A DNA stretch of 64,000 nucleotides from Pseudomonas fildesensis (GTDB lineage: Bacteria; Pseudomonadota; Gammaproteobacteria; Pseudomonadales; Pseudomonadaceae): assembly GCF_001050345.1 (NCBI RefSeq), contig NZ_LFMW01000005.1, forward strand, positions 62,001 to 126,000, read 5' to 3'. The position numbers and the translations under genes were made by a program. Positions 22,382-30,231 of the stretch are shown piece by piece. The first letter of the stretch is position 1. Each line of letters starts with the position of its first letter. The notes under the pieces are model-generated. The model made no database searches, was not told the origin of the DNA, and saw only the letters and a list, made by a program, of their open reading frames with translations.

Positions 22382-23112
22382 CAACCTTGCCACCGTTCAC
22401 CTGGCACGATGATCAGCGAGAAGTACGGCGACGACATCGGCTCCACCTGGTCCAGCGGCACGATCTTTTGGTTCGCCATGGTCGCGCGTTCCACATACAG
22501 CGCGCGCTCGGCCAGGCCCAACTCTTCCAGCACCTGGCGCACCTTGGGGAAGTTACGCCCCAGCTTCATGATCACCGCCGCGTCGGCATCCGCCAGACGT
22601 CGTTTGAGGTCTTCATGAGGCAGCACACCCGACAGCACCGACAGGCTCTGATTGCGATACACCAACGGCGCGCCGAGCACCGAGGCACCGCCGAGCATCG
22701 AGCACACACCCGGAATGACTTGCGCTTCGTAGCGCTCGGCCAGGCGGTCATGCAGGTACATGTAGGAGCCGTAGAAGAACGGGTCGCCTTCGCAGATCAC
22801 CGCCACATCGCGGCCGGCATCCAGGTGCGCGGCGACGTCGACACTGGCCGTGTCGTAGAAATCGCTGATCACTTGTTCATACGACAGCGGCGCCGGCAGC
22901 GCTTCGGTGGTCACCGGGTACACCAGCGGCATCAGGGTCTGCTGTGGCACCAGGTGGTCCTCGATGATGCCGAAGGCGTTGCCCTTTTTGCCCTTGGCCA
23001 CGAAGTACGCCACCACCGGTGATTCGCGCAGCAGGCGCAGGGCCTTGAGGGTGATCAGCTCCGGGTCGCCGGGGCCTACGCCCAGGCCGATCAAACGTCC
23101 GCGTGCCTGCAT
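22381..23112 (-). CDS. cobI: Precorrin-2 C20-methyltransferase
   Basis: A 243-residue SAM-dependent methyltransferase that turns precorrin-2 into precorrin-3A. The N-terminal [13 protein letters not shown] loop, [14 protein letters not shown] and [12 protein letters not shown] match the family. I start at the ATG at 23112, which overlaps the cobH stop (TAATG). The upstream in-frame extension lies entirely within cobH and is rejected. It is coupled at both ends in the cob operon. Confidence 0.94.
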   Translation of the reverse strand: MQARGRLIGLGVGPGDPELITLKALRLLRESPVVAYFVAKGKKGNAFGIIEDHLVPQQTLMPLVYPVTTEALPAPLSYEQVISDFYDTASVDVAAHLDAGRDVAVICEGDPFFYGSYMYLHDRLAERYEAQVIPGVCSMLGGASVLGAPLVYRNQSLSVLSGVLPHEDLKRRLADADAAVIMKLGRNFPKVRQVLEELGLAERALYVERATMANQKIVPLDQVEPMSSPYFSLIIVPGERWQG

Positions 23113-23738
23113 TATTCGACCTCCGTGGCCAGCGCGTTGACCGCCGCCGCCGCCATGGCACTGCCGCCCAGGCGGCCCCGCATGATCACGAACGGCACGC
23201 CACGGCTGTCTGCAGCCAGCATCGCCTTGGATTCGGCAGCGCCGACAAACCCAACCGGGAAGCCAAGGATCAACGCTGGTTTCGGCGCGCCCGCATCGAG
23301 CATTTCCAGCAGGTAGAACAAAGCAGTCGGCGCGTTGCCGATCACCACCACGCTGCCTTCCAGGTGCGGGCGCCACAGCTCCAGCGCGGCGGCGGAACGG
23401 GTGTTGCCCAGCTCCCGCGCTAACTCCGGCACGCTTTCGTCGCGCAGGGTGCAGATCACTTGGTTGTTGGCCGGCAGGCGCGTGCGGGTCACGCCTTCGG
23501 AGACCATCCGTGCATCACACAAGATCGGCGCGCCGGCAGCCAGCGCATCGCGCCCAGCCTTGCCCGCACCGATGGAAAACTGCAGGCCGTCGATCGCGTC
23601 GACCATGCCGCACGCATGAATCACCCGCACCGCGAGTTTTTCCAGGTCGGCCGGGATGCGGTCCAACTTGGCTTCCGCGCGAATAATGGCGAAGGAGTTG
23701 CGATAGATCTCCTGACCGTCGCGGATGTAATCAATCAT
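23112..23738 (-). CDS. cobH: Precorrin-8X methylmutase
   Basis: A 208-residue CobH/CbiC enzyme that moves the C11 methyl to C12, giving hydrogenobyrinate. The [17 protein letters not shown] start, the conserved [10 protein letters not shown] with its catalytic histidine, and [12 protein letters not shown] match the family. The ATG at 23738 lies 8 bases inside the end of cobG. Length is standard. Confidence 0.94.
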   Translation of the reverse strand: MIDYIRDGQEIYRNSFAIIRAEAKLDRIPADLEKLAVRVIHACGMVDAIDGLQFSIGAGKAGRDALAAGAPILCDARMVSEGVTRTRLPANNQVICTLRDESVPELARELGNTRSAAALELWRPHLEGSVVVIGNAPTALFYLLEMLDAGAPKPALILGFPVGFVGAAESKAMLAADSRGVPFVIMRGRLGGSAMAAAAVNALATEVE

Positions 23739-25020
23739 CGGTGTTGCTCCGTGGGCGAGCGCGCAGCAAGGCGCCCGCCGCTTCAATGGAAAGAGTGCGC
23801 GCGTGCAGCCGGCCGAAACCGGGCTGGGCTGCCTCGCGAAAATAGACGTCGTAGTGGCCGGGGCTTACTGCCAGCAAGGTGACGGGGGCGGTGTGCGCAG
23901 CGGCGCAGGAACGTGGGCAGCCGGACAAGTGGATGTCGTGGCCGGGGTGCAGCGCGGCGAGTTGCACGGCGTCGGCCTTGGTGTCGGCCAGGCCTTTGCC
24001 ACAACCGCTGGAGCCGGTGCAGGCGATCAGGCGCGCCAGCGGTTGGTCGGCTGAGCAGAGGAAGCCCAGTTGCTCCAGGCTTTCGGTAACGGCCTTGGGG
24101 GTTTTGACGTTGGGCAGCAGCACACCTTGCCAGGGTGTGAAACGCAGCGTGCCGTCGCCGTACTCACTGGCTAACCGGGCTGCGCCCTTGAGCATGTGTG
24201 AGTCCAGGCGCCCCAGCGGCGCAACGGCAGCAACGTAGACCTGATCTTTTTGACGCTGTGGATAAGTCCCCAGGTGCAGCAAAGCGCCGCTGGCCGGGCG
24301 TTTGAAGCGATCGACCGGCAGCAATGGCAGATTCAGACGGCCGATGAAGTTATCCACAGGCAAATGCCGCATGCGGGTTTGCGCGGGGGTAGCGACGTCG
24401 AGAAACAGCTCCAGCACGGCGACCACCAAGGCATGGCCCTGATCCAGGGGCACGGCCGCCAGCGGCGCATCCAGCCCCGGGCAACCGGCCAGGCCGAACG
24501 CGAGCAGCGTCTCGCCGTCCTGTTCGAACGCGGACAGCCACAGGTCGTGGTGATGTTCGAGCATCGCCAGGGCTTCGCCGCCATCCAGCTGCACGGCGAA
24601 CTTGGCCGACAGCTCATGGAAGCGCGGATGGTTTTGCAGGGTGGCGAGAATCTGATCGGCCAGCGGGCGCGTGTCGAACAGCATCTGCGGGTCGATACCG
24701 GCGCTGGGGCTGAGCATCAGGTTGCGTACATCGTCGCCGGCGGCATTATTGGGCCCCAAGTCTGCGGCCAGCAGCAGCGCGATCAACGCGTCCTGCTCGG
24801 CGCCGATCCCGCGAATTTGCAGGTTGGCGCGATTCGTCGCCTCGATCACCCCGCCGGCATAGGTCCGGGCGGCATCGGCTACCGCTTCGGCTTGCTTGCT
24901 GGTGATCGAACCACCGGCGAGTTTGATCCGGCAAATCCCGCCATCCAACGCCTGGACAATACGCAGCAACCCCGGACAAGCCGAGGGGCGCAAGGTGTTC
25001 AGAGCAGGCGTTGGGTTCAC
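23731..25020 (-). CDS. cobG: Precorrin-3B synthase
   Basis: A protein of about 429 residues of the nitrite/sulfite-reductase-like family. CobG is an iron-sulfur/heme-type oxygen-using enzyme that hydroxylates C20 of precorrin-3A, marking the aerobic B12 route. The cysteines expected for the cluster are visible in ACTGSSGCGKG and LSGCPRSCAAA. I propose the GTG at 25020; an ATG at 25077 is also in frame but adds a poorly conserved leader. cobL diverges from it at 25116, so the two promoters share about 100 bases. No cobalamin riboswitch was recognised there. Confidence 0.88.
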   Translation of the reverse strand: MNPTPALNTLRPSACPGLLRIVQALDGGICRIKLAGGSITSKQAEAVADAARTYAGGVIEATNRANLQIRGIGAEQDALIALLLAADLGPNNAAGDDVRNLMLSPSAGIDPQMLFDTRPLADQILATLQNHPRFHELSAKFAVQLDGGEALAMLEHHHDLWLSAFEQDGETLLAFGLAGCPGLDAPLAAVPLDQGHALVVAVLELFLDVATPAQTRMRHLPVDNFIGRLNLPLLPVDRFKRPASGALLHLGTYPQRQKDQVYVAAVAPLGRLDSHMLKGAARLASEYGDGTLRFTPWQGVLLPNVKTPKAVTESLEQLGFLCSADQPLARLIACTGSSGCGKGLADTKADAVQLAALHPGHDIHLSGCPRSCAAAHTAPVTLLAVSPGHYDVYFREAAQPGFGRLHARTLSIEAAGALLRARPRSNTDD

Positions 25021-25115
25021 GGGGCTACCGGTTGACGGGTAAAGGCGCGGTATTATGCCTGCTTTGTCCGGCGGCATGAAAAGCCTGCCCGTCGGATGTC
25101 GTTCAAGGAATTCAT

Positions 25116-26321
25116 ATGTCGCCCTGGCTGACGGTAGTAGGCATCGGTGAAGACGGCTTCAAGGGGCTGGGCAGGAATGCCCGGCACGCCCTGTTGCGCG
25201 CCACCCGGATTATAGGCGGCCAACGCCAGTTGGACCTGTTGCCGGTGTGTATTCGCGGTGAGCGTCAACCGTGGCCGAGCCCGTTTTCCCTGAAACCGGT
25301 GCTGGCAAGACGCGGCGAGCCTGTATGCGTGCTGGCCAGCGGCGATCCGATGTTCTATGGCGTTGGCGCCAGCCTGGCGCGGCAAGTGGCAGCTGAAGAA
25401 TTGCTGATTTTGCCGGCGCCGTCGTCGGTTTCCCTGGCAGCGGCGCGGTTGGGCTGGCCGTTGCAGGAGGTGGTGACGTTATCCGTGGTGGCCCGGCCGT
25501 TGGCGGCGCTGAATGCGCATCTGGCCAGTGGCGTGCGGGTGCTGGTGTTGAGTAATGACGGGCAGAGCCCGGCGGCGATTGCGGCGCTGTTGGCTGAGTC
25601 CGGGTTTGGGTCGAGTCGTCTCAGTGTCTTTGAGCACCTGGGGGGTGAGGATGAGCGGCGTATCGATGGGCTGGCGCAGGGTTGGATAGATCCTTCAGTC
25701 GCCGACCTGAACCTGGTTGCCATCGACTGTCTGGCCGATGCCAATACGCAGGGTCTGTCGCGTCTCGCCGGTCTGCCGGATTCGGCGTTCAAACATGACG
25801 GCCAACTGACCAAACGTGATGTGCGCGCCATGACCCTGGCCCGTCTCGCCCCAATGCCCGGCGAATTGCTGTGGGACGTGGGCGCGGGCAGTGGCTCCAT
25901 CGGCATCGAATGGATGCGCGCGCACCCGAGTTGCCGCGCGTTGGCGATTGAAGCGGATGAAGGCCGCCAGGGCCTGATCGAACATAACCGCGACGCCCTC
26001 GGCGTACCCGGCCTGCAACTGATTCGCGGCACCGCACCCCAGGCGCTCGCCGGCCTGGAAGCCCCCGACGCGATCTTCATCGGCGGCGGCGTCACCCGCG
26101 ACGGCGTGCTCGACACCTGCTGGCAACACCTGCGCCCCGGCGGACGCCTGGTGGCCAACGCCGTGACCTTGCAGAGCGAAATGACCCTGATGAATTGGCG
26201 TGCTCAACACGGCGGCGAACTGACGCGCGTCCACGTAGCCCAGGCTCAGCCGCTGGGTGAGTTCGACACGTGGCGGCAGGCGTTGCCGATTACGTTGCTG
26301 GAAGTGGTTAAACCGCTATGA
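25116..26321 (+). CDS. cobL: Precorrin-6Y C5,15-methyltransferase (decarboxylating)
   Basis: A 401-residue two-domain enzyme. An N-terminal CbiE-type methyltransferase ([21 protein letters not shown]) is joined to a C-terminal CbiT-type Rossmann methyltransferase ([16 protein letters not shown]). It methylates C5 and C15 and decarboxylates the acetate at C12. A GGAATTC stretch precedes the ATG. cobK overlaps its stop by 4 bases. Confidence 0.95.
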   Translation: MSPWLTVVGIGEDGFKGLGRNARHALLRATRIIGGQRQLDLLPVCIRGERQPWPSPFSLKPVLARRGEPVCVLASGDPMFYGVGASLARQVAAEELLILPAPSSVSLAAARLGWPLQEVVTLSVVARPLAALNAHLASGVRVLVLSNDGQSPAAIAALLAESGFGSSRLSVFEHLGGEDERRIDGLAQGWIDPSVADLNLVAIDCLADANTQGLSRLAGLPDSAFKHDGQLTKRDVRAMTLARLAPMPGELLWDVGAGSGSIGIEWMRAHPSCRALAIEADEGRQGLIEHNRDALGVPGLQLIRGTAPQALAGLEAPDAIFIGGGVTRDGVLDTCWQHLRPGGRLVANAVTLQSEMTLMNWRAQHGGELTRVHVAQAQPLGEFDTWRQALPITLLEVVKPL

Positions 26322-27034
26322 AACGGATCCTGCTGCTGGGCGGTGTCACTGAAGCCTTGGCCATCGCCCGCACACTGGGCCCGGAGCATACCTACAGCCT
26401 GGCCGGTGTTGGCCGTGTACCGACTGACCTTACGTGCCAAGTGCGTGTCGGCGGCTACGGTGGATTTGAAGGGCTGGCGCAGTTTGTTCGCGATGAAAAT
26501 ATCAGCCTGATTTTTGATGCTACGCATCCGTATGCGGCACAGATCAGCCAAAACGCTGCCCAGGCTGCGCGGTTATGCGGCATTCCTTGCTGGGCGTTGC
26601 GTCGCCCGGCGTGGCAGCCGCAGCCGGGGGATGATTGGCGCGAGGTCGGAGAGTGGGCGGAGCTGATTGAGGCGCTGAAACCCTTCAAGCGGCCGTTGTT
26701 CACGTTGGGCCGCGAGCCGTTGCAGCACCTTGATGAAATCCCCGTTGACCAATTCTGGACGCTGCGCGCGCTGGATGTGTATCCCGGGAATGCGCGTTGT
26801 GAAGTGATTGGGGCGCGTGGGCCGTTTTTGATCGAAGACGAGCGCGCGCTGTTTGAACGGCGCGCGATTGATGTGCTGATCAGCAAGAACAGCGGCAGCA
26901 CCGCCACCGAGCCGAAACTGGAAGTAGCGCGCGAGCGTGGGGTGCCAGTGCTGGTGTTGAAGCGGCCGGTGTTGGCTGCGGTGGATAGGGAGTTCACGAC
27001 AGTAGACGCAGTGTTACAGGCCCTATGGCACTGA
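26318..27034 (+). CDS. cobK: Precorrin-6A reductase
   Basis: A 238-residue NADPH-dependent reductase (CobK/CbiJ family) acting between cobM and cobL steps of the corrin pathway. The motifs [19 protein letters not shown] and [13 protein letters not shown] are typical. It is translationally coupled to cobL. Downstream comes a REPIN and then the repeat-rich accessory patch. Confidence 0.93.
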   Translation: MKRILLLGGVTEALAIARTLGPEHTYSLAGVGRVPTDLTCQVRVGGYGGFEGLAQFVRDENISLIFDATHPYAAQISQNAAQAARLCGIPCWALRRPAWQPQPGDDWREVGEWAELIEALKPFKRPLFTLGREPLQHLDEIPVDQFWTLRALDVYPGNARCEVIGARGPFLIEDERALFERRAIDVLISKNSGSTATEPKLEVARERGVPVLVLKRPVLAAVDREFTTVDAVLQALWH

Positions 27035-27160
27035 TCGTTCCCACGTTGATCGTTCCCACGCTCTGCGTGGGAATGCCGCCCTGGACGCTCTGCGTCCGCT
27101 CTTGAAGTCGTGACGCGGAGCGTCACAGGATGCATTCCTTTGCTGCGCGTGGGAGCGATC
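27033..27160. repeat. REPIN, family B (first tandem copy)
   Basis: A family B REPIN with a doubled left end (GATCGTTCCCACG at 27033 and again at 27048). The inner pair GACGCTCTGCGTC / GTGACGCGGAGCGTCAC is intact, but the right arm is damaged (TTTGCTGCGCG). From 27048 on it belongs to the first copy of the tandem duplication described in the findings. Confidence 0.88.
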
Positions 27161-27172
27161 AGTGTCAGGCTG

Positions 27173-27406
27173 TTAACTCACCGAGGCTGTCGGCTGCCCG
27201 ATGCCATCGTGCACCCTATCAGCCAGCAACTGCGCCAGTTCGATCAACTGCGCAACGCCCAGCAATTCTTCTCGTGATGCCCCTTCCAGGTTGAAGGCAA
27301 TGTCGCAACTCAGCGCATTGGCCGAGGCGAGTGTTTCGCTGAGGTTGACCAGCAGGTCTTCGGTGCTGATTCCGTCGGCAACGGTGAATAGCCGGACCGG
27401 GGGATT
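27173..27406 (-). pseudogene. Truncated duplicate of the small gene at 27540-27791
   Basis: This stretch is about 97% identical (seven base differences in about 233, by eye) to the 3' part of the gene at 27540-27791 and keeps its stop codon. It lacks the first eight or nine codons and the ribosome-binding site: homology stops at 27406, where a REPIN begins. The frame stays open through the REPIN to 27508, but that would give a REPIN-derived N-terminus without a plausible start. I read it as a 5'-truncated copy. Confidence 0.75.
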
Positions 27407-27414
27407 GATCGTTT

Positions 27415-27527
27415 GATCGTTCCCACGCTCTGCGTGGGAATGCCGCCCTGGACGCTCTGCGTCCGCTCTTGAAGTCGTGACGCGGAGCGTCACAGGATGC
27501 ATTCCCACGCCGAGCGTGGGAACGATC
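27415..27527. repeat. REPIN, family B (second tandem copy)
   Basis: A complete family B REPIN, GATCGTTCCCACGCTCTGCG at left and matching reverse complement at right. It is nearly identical to the one at 27048-27160 and directly abuts the truncated gene copy. Confidence 0.9.
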
Positions 27528-27539
27528 AGTGTAAGGCTG

Positions 27540-27791
27540 TTAACTCACCGAGGCTGTCGGCTGCCCGACGCCATCGTGCACCCGATCAGCCAGTAACTGC
27601 GCCAGTTCGATCAACTGCGCAACGCCCAGCAATTCTTCGCGTGATGCCCCTTCCAGGTTAAAGGCAATGTCGCAACTCAGCGCATTGGCCGAGGCGAGTG
27701 TTTCGCTGAGGTTGACCAGCAGGTCTTCGGTGCTGATTCCGTCGGCAACGGTGAACAGCCGAACCGGGGGATTTGGGGTGGGTTTAATCAT
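27540..27791 (-). CDS. Small Pseudomonas protein (DUF6124/DUF3077-like)
   Basis: An 83-residue acidic helical protein (start [18 protein letters not shown]). The plan, a Pro-rich start, then FTV..G.S.EDLL and two helices, resembles the short DUF6124/DUF3077-type proteins that Pseudomonas genomes carry in several copies. The family call is from memory and uncertain. The ATG at 27791 has an excellent AAGGAG ribosome-binding site. A long, hairpin-rich leader precedes it. A truncated copy lies downstream. Function unknown. Confidence 0.75.
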   Translation of the reverse strand: MIKPTPNPPVRLFTVADGISTEDLLVNLSETLASANALSCDIAFNLEGASREELLGVAQLIELAQLLADRVHDGVGQPTASVS

Positions 27792-28045
27792 TGTGAAGCT
27801 CCTTGGTAAAAGTGGAGCTGCCACTGATCGCCGCGACGCGATGGAGGGTGGCAGCTGTACGCAGGTTCGCGGACCGGTTACCAAAGAACCCGGCATACCC
27901 GAAGGTATCCCGCGCACAGCCGCCATAGGCCGCACAGTAGACGATAAAAAGGCGTCAACTGAAAGGGACGATGGCGCTTTTGCGCATTGGTAAACCGGGC
28001 CGCGAAGCCCGACCGCTGCGTTTGCAGCGGTGTACGGAGACTAGA
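27792..28045 (-). ncRNA. Candidate structured leader RNA of the small gene
   Basis: About 250 bases upstream of the small gene pack at least five inverted repeats: 27816-27824 with 27848-27856 (9 bp), 27895-27899 with 27904-27908 around a GAA loop, 27974-27977 with 27982-27985 around TTTT, 27996-28000 with 28007-28011, and 28013-28019 with 28024-28030 (7 bp, GTTT loop). Their density suggests a folded 5' leader or small RNA. No ORF with good start signals explains it. Transcription is not shown by the sequence. Confidence 0.45.
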
Positions 28046-28094
28046 GACTGAGTTTCCGACCGGCAACCTCAAAGAGCTGTCGGACGTTTCCGCG

Positions 28095-28106
28095 CCCCCC
28101 CCCCCC
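28095..28106. repeat. Homopolymeric C tract (12 C)
   Basis: Twelve consecutive C on the plus strand, in a non-coding stretch upstream (minus sense) of the structured leader. Such tracts slip during replication. No gene frame crosses it convincingly. Confidence 0.9.
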
Positions 28107-28230
28107 ACATTCGCACTGCATAACGGCGCAACGAGAAGTTACCTACATACGCACCGGAACCCGCTGACTGCCAAGAAACGTATGCTTTTAGCAATGACCT
28201 CAGCATCTCGCCCATCGACATTAAACATTG

Positions 28231-28342
28231 GTCGTTCCAACGCTCCGCGTGGGAATGCAGCCTGTGACGCTCCGCGTCACGGCCTCAAGAGCTGACGCAG
28301 AGCGTCCAAGGCGGCATTCCCACGCAGAGCGTGGGAACGATC
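28231..28342. repeat. REPIN, family B
   Basis: Left arm GTCGTTCCAACGCTCCGCG and right arm CGCAGAGCGTGGGAACGATC in inverted order, with the usual inner GACGCTCCGCGTC palindromes. A partial third unit (GCGCGGGAACGATCG) follows to about 28365. Confidence 0.88.
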
Positions 28343-28388
28343 GAAGTGGGGCGCGGGAACGATCGTATTTGGAGAAAAAAAGTGACCC

Positions 28389-28676
28389 ATGACTGAATTT
28401 ACCGACTTCGATGTGGCAGAACACCTCAAGCCCCCCGGGGACATGGCCGAATATCTTGAAGCCTGTTTCGAGGAGGATGCCGGTGATGGCTTGCTTATTC
28501 GTTCAGCGCTCAACGACATCGCCCGCGCCCAAGGCATGACTCAAGTAGCCCGCGACGCTGGCCTGGGACGAGAAAGTCTGTACAAAGCCCTCTCCAGCAC
28601 AGGCAATCCCGAGTTCGCGACTATCATGAAAGTCATGAAAGCTTTAGGCCTCAAGCTTCACGCCACGGCGGTCTGA
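28389..28676 (+). CDS. HigA-like antitoxin, XRE-type (no toxin beside it)
   Basis: A 95-residue protein resembling addiction-module antidotes of the HigB/RelE-partner type. An N-terminal part (FDVAEHLKPPGDMAEYLEACFEE) is followed by a helix-turn-helix with the family block GMTQVARDAGLGRESLYKALS and an FATIMKVMKALG helix. These antitoxins normally sit just downstream of a toxin gene of about 100 codons. Here the upstream DNA is a REPIN and no toxin is seen on either side. It may be an orphan regulator or cross-neutralise another toxin. Confidence 0.8.
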   Translation: MTEFTDFDVAEHLKPPGDMAEYLEACFEEDAGDGLLIRSALNDIARAQGMTQVARDAGLGRESLYKALSSTGNPEFATIMKVMKALGLKLHATAV

Positions 28677-28723
28677 CACCACTGCGACACCAAACCACAC
28701 CGCCGCTTTTTACTTATCCCCCC

Positions 28724-28750
28724 CGATCAGGCTAAATACCCACCTGATCG
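28724..28750 (+). promoter_or_regulatory. Perfect dyad overlapping a candidate promoter of the copper cluster
   Basis: CGATCAGG and CCTGATCG form a perfect 8-bp inverted repeat with an 11-base centre, ending 23 bases before the first copper-cluster gene. A possible -10 (TAAATA at 28733) lies inside the dyad, with a weak -35 (TTTACT at 28709) 18 bases before. The geometry suits a repressor operator, but a simple hairpin is also possible. Confidence 0.45.
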
Positions 28751-28773
28751 TTTAACCCTACGGATTGTCCGCC

Positions 28774-29169
28774 ATGGCCCGTCAACGCTTTGCAATCGTC
28801 TGGATCGCCTGCTTTGCAGTGCTGTTCAACGCCTTTGCCATGCCGCTGGCCAGTGCGATGCAGCAGTCCCAGGACCCCGTGCAGCAATTGCTGTGGGGCA
28901 GTTTCTGTTCGTCCAATGGCGCCAGCCTGAAGACGATTGCGCTGGGCACGCTGGAGATTCCGGCACCGCAGCAGGATGATCACTCCACCATGCAGCATTG
29001 CTGGTGTTGCTCGGGCTCGGCGCCGTGGGTGGCGTTGCCGGGGCATGTGCCGCAGTTGTATGTCACGCGGTTCGAGTCGGTGCAGAGCCTGCCGCCGCCT
29101 TCATTGCAAAACCCCACCCCGCGCCAGCAATGGCCGAGCCTCAACCCCCGCGCCTCTCCAACGGTCTGA
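28774..29169 (+). CDS. DUF2946 family protein (copper-cluster)
   Basis: A 131-residue exported protein. The N-terminal hydrophobic segment (IVWIACFAVLFNAFAMPLASA) looks like a signal peptide, and the mature part carries His/Cys groups (DDHSTMQHCWCCSG) of the DUF2946 type. The function is unknown, but such genes accompany copper chaperones and TonB copper receptors. I start at the ATG at 28774; a TTG three codons earlier is weaker. It heads the cluster and is followed after 47 bases by the PCu(A)C gene. Confidence 0.8.
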   Translation: MARQRFAIVWIACFAVLFNAFAMPLASAMQQSQDPVQQLLWGSFCSSNGASLKTIALGTLEIPAPQQDDHSTMQHCWCCSGSAPWVALPGHVPQLYVTRFESVQSLPPPSLQNPTPRQQWPSLNPRASPTV

Positions 29170-29216
29170 TTTTCTTCGCAAGTGAACTGCGTTTAGAACC
29201 GTTCTGGAGAACTGCC

Positions 29217-29699
29217 ATGCTCAAATCTTCCCTGCTTCTGGCTGCGTTATTGCTGCCGGTGTTCAGTGCTGCCAATGCCGAGGACTACACCGTCGGCGAA
29301 CTCAAGGTCCGTGACCCCTGGTCCCAGGAGTTGCCGCCCAACGCGCCCACGGTCGCGGCATATTTCGTGATTCATAACGAGGGGGAAACCCCCGACCGAC
29401 TGCTCAGCGTCGAGACGCCGGTGGCGGACAAGGCAGAGCTGCATGAGCATGTGATGCAGGGCGACTTGATGAAGATGCAACAAGTGCCAAGCGTTGCCGT
29501 GCCGGCGAAGGGTGACTTGACCTTCGCCCCGATGGCCTATCACGTGATGTTGCTGGGCATTAAAGACCGCAGCCTGTTGACCGATGGAAAACAGTTCCCA
29601 CTGACGCTCAACTTTGAAAAAGCCGGCAAGGTCGACGTCGAAGTATCGGTACAGAAAGTCCCGCCGATGGCCACCCACGAGCATAAGCACGCCCAGTAG
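29217..29699 (+). CDS. Copper chaperone PCu(A)C family protein
   Basis: A 160-residue periplasmic protein with a signal peptide (to about AANA, residue 21). The PCu(A)C copper site, H(M)x10Mx21HxM in the family, is represented by HEHVM, MKM and YHVM. A short His-rich tail (HEHKH) ends the protein. PCu(A)C proteins carry Cu(I) to cytochrome oxidase or to periplasmic partners. It sits between two DUF2946 genes. Confidence 0.9.
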   Translation: MLKSSLLLAALLLPVFSAANAEDYTVGELKVRDPWSQELPPNAPTVAAYFVIHNEGETPDRLLSVETPVADKAELHEHVMQGDLMKMQQVPSVAVPAKGDLTFAPMAYHVMLLGIKDRSLLTDGKQFPLTLNFEKAGKVDVEVSVQKVPPMATHEHKHAQ

Positions 29700-29710
29700 G
29701 CCAACACTCG

Positions 29711-30139
29711 ATGGGCGCCCCTCGCGCCAGGTTTTCCCCGCACCGCCGCAGGCCCATGGGCCTGATGCGCGGCAGTTGGATCAGCCTGTTCGCCATGCTG
29801 ATGATCTTTATCGGTCCGCTGATTTCCCAAGCGATGCCGATGGATCAGCACGCCGGCATGTCTTCCAATGGCAGCAGCATGAGCATGTCCATGGACATGC
29901 CCAGCTGCCATGGCGAACCCAAGCAAACCAAAGCCCCCGACGAACACCACGTTCTGTGGGAAAAGTGCGGCTATTGCAGCCTGCTCTTCAGTTGCCCGGC
30001 ACTGCCCGGCAGCGTGTCCTACGTCACCCTCGGCACCCCGCCACCCGCTAACGCCCTCATCCCCGCCCCGCGCCTGGGCCATGCCCGGCAGAGCATCTTC
30101 CCCGGCGCCCGCAGCCGCGCGCCGCCCATCGCCGCGTAA
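29711..30139 (+). CDS. DUF2946 family protein, Met/His-rich
   Basis: A 142-residue protein with a basic N-terminus, a membrane or signal segment (LFAMLMIFIGPLISQA) and a Met/His/Ser-rich stretch (MDQHAGM, SMSMSMDMP, CHGEP). The DUF2946 cysteine block EKCGYCSLLFSCP follows. The metal-binding residues suggest copper handling in the periplasm. The ATG at 29711 comes 11 bases after the PCu(A)C stop; the ATG at 29756 is a plausible alternative start with a shorter signal peptide. Confidence 0.8.
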   Translation: MGAPRARFSPHRRRPMGLMRGSWISLFAMLMIFIGPLISQAMPMDQHAGMSSNGSSMSMSMDMPSCHGEPKQTKAPDEHHVLWEKCGYCSLLFSCPALPGSVSYVTLGTPPPANALIPAPRLGHARQSIFPGARSRAPPIAA

Positions 30140-30231
30140 ACACTTAGCACCGTTACTTCACCCCGGCCGACGTTAAACAGACAGCCGCAGGCTGCTGGCC
30201 GTGTTGTTTACGACTATTGATGGAACTTGTC

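Larger units (their letters stand above)
28046..28388. other. Gap between structured leader and antitoxin gene
   Basis: The gene-free stretch from the small gene to the antitoxin gene is about 600 bases in all. Its first part is the structured leader; this remainder holds a 12-C homopolymer (28095-28106) and a family B REPIN (28231-28342), with a trailing half unit to about 28365. No toxin gene or remnant was seen in it. Confidence 0.6.

Noticed and set aside
25021..25115. Cobalamin riboswitch between cobG and cobL
   Set aside because: Only about 95 bases and no recognisable B12-box; too short for the full aptamer.
27173..27508. The first copy of the small gene as an intact 111-codon gene
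   Set aside because: Its first 36 or so codons would come from a REPIN and there is no ribosome-binding site at the ATG; better read as a truncated copy.
27878..28108. A 76-codon minus-strand frame within the hairpin-rich leader
   Set aside because: Start lies in the poly-C tract, no ribosome-binding site is seen, and the composition reflects the palindromes. Could be revisited if the frame proves conserved.
27033..28342. CRISPR array, because of repeated palindromes at regular spacing
   Set aside because: The repeats are REPINs in inverted pairs plus a tandem gene duplication; there are no uniform repeat-spacer units and no cas genes.
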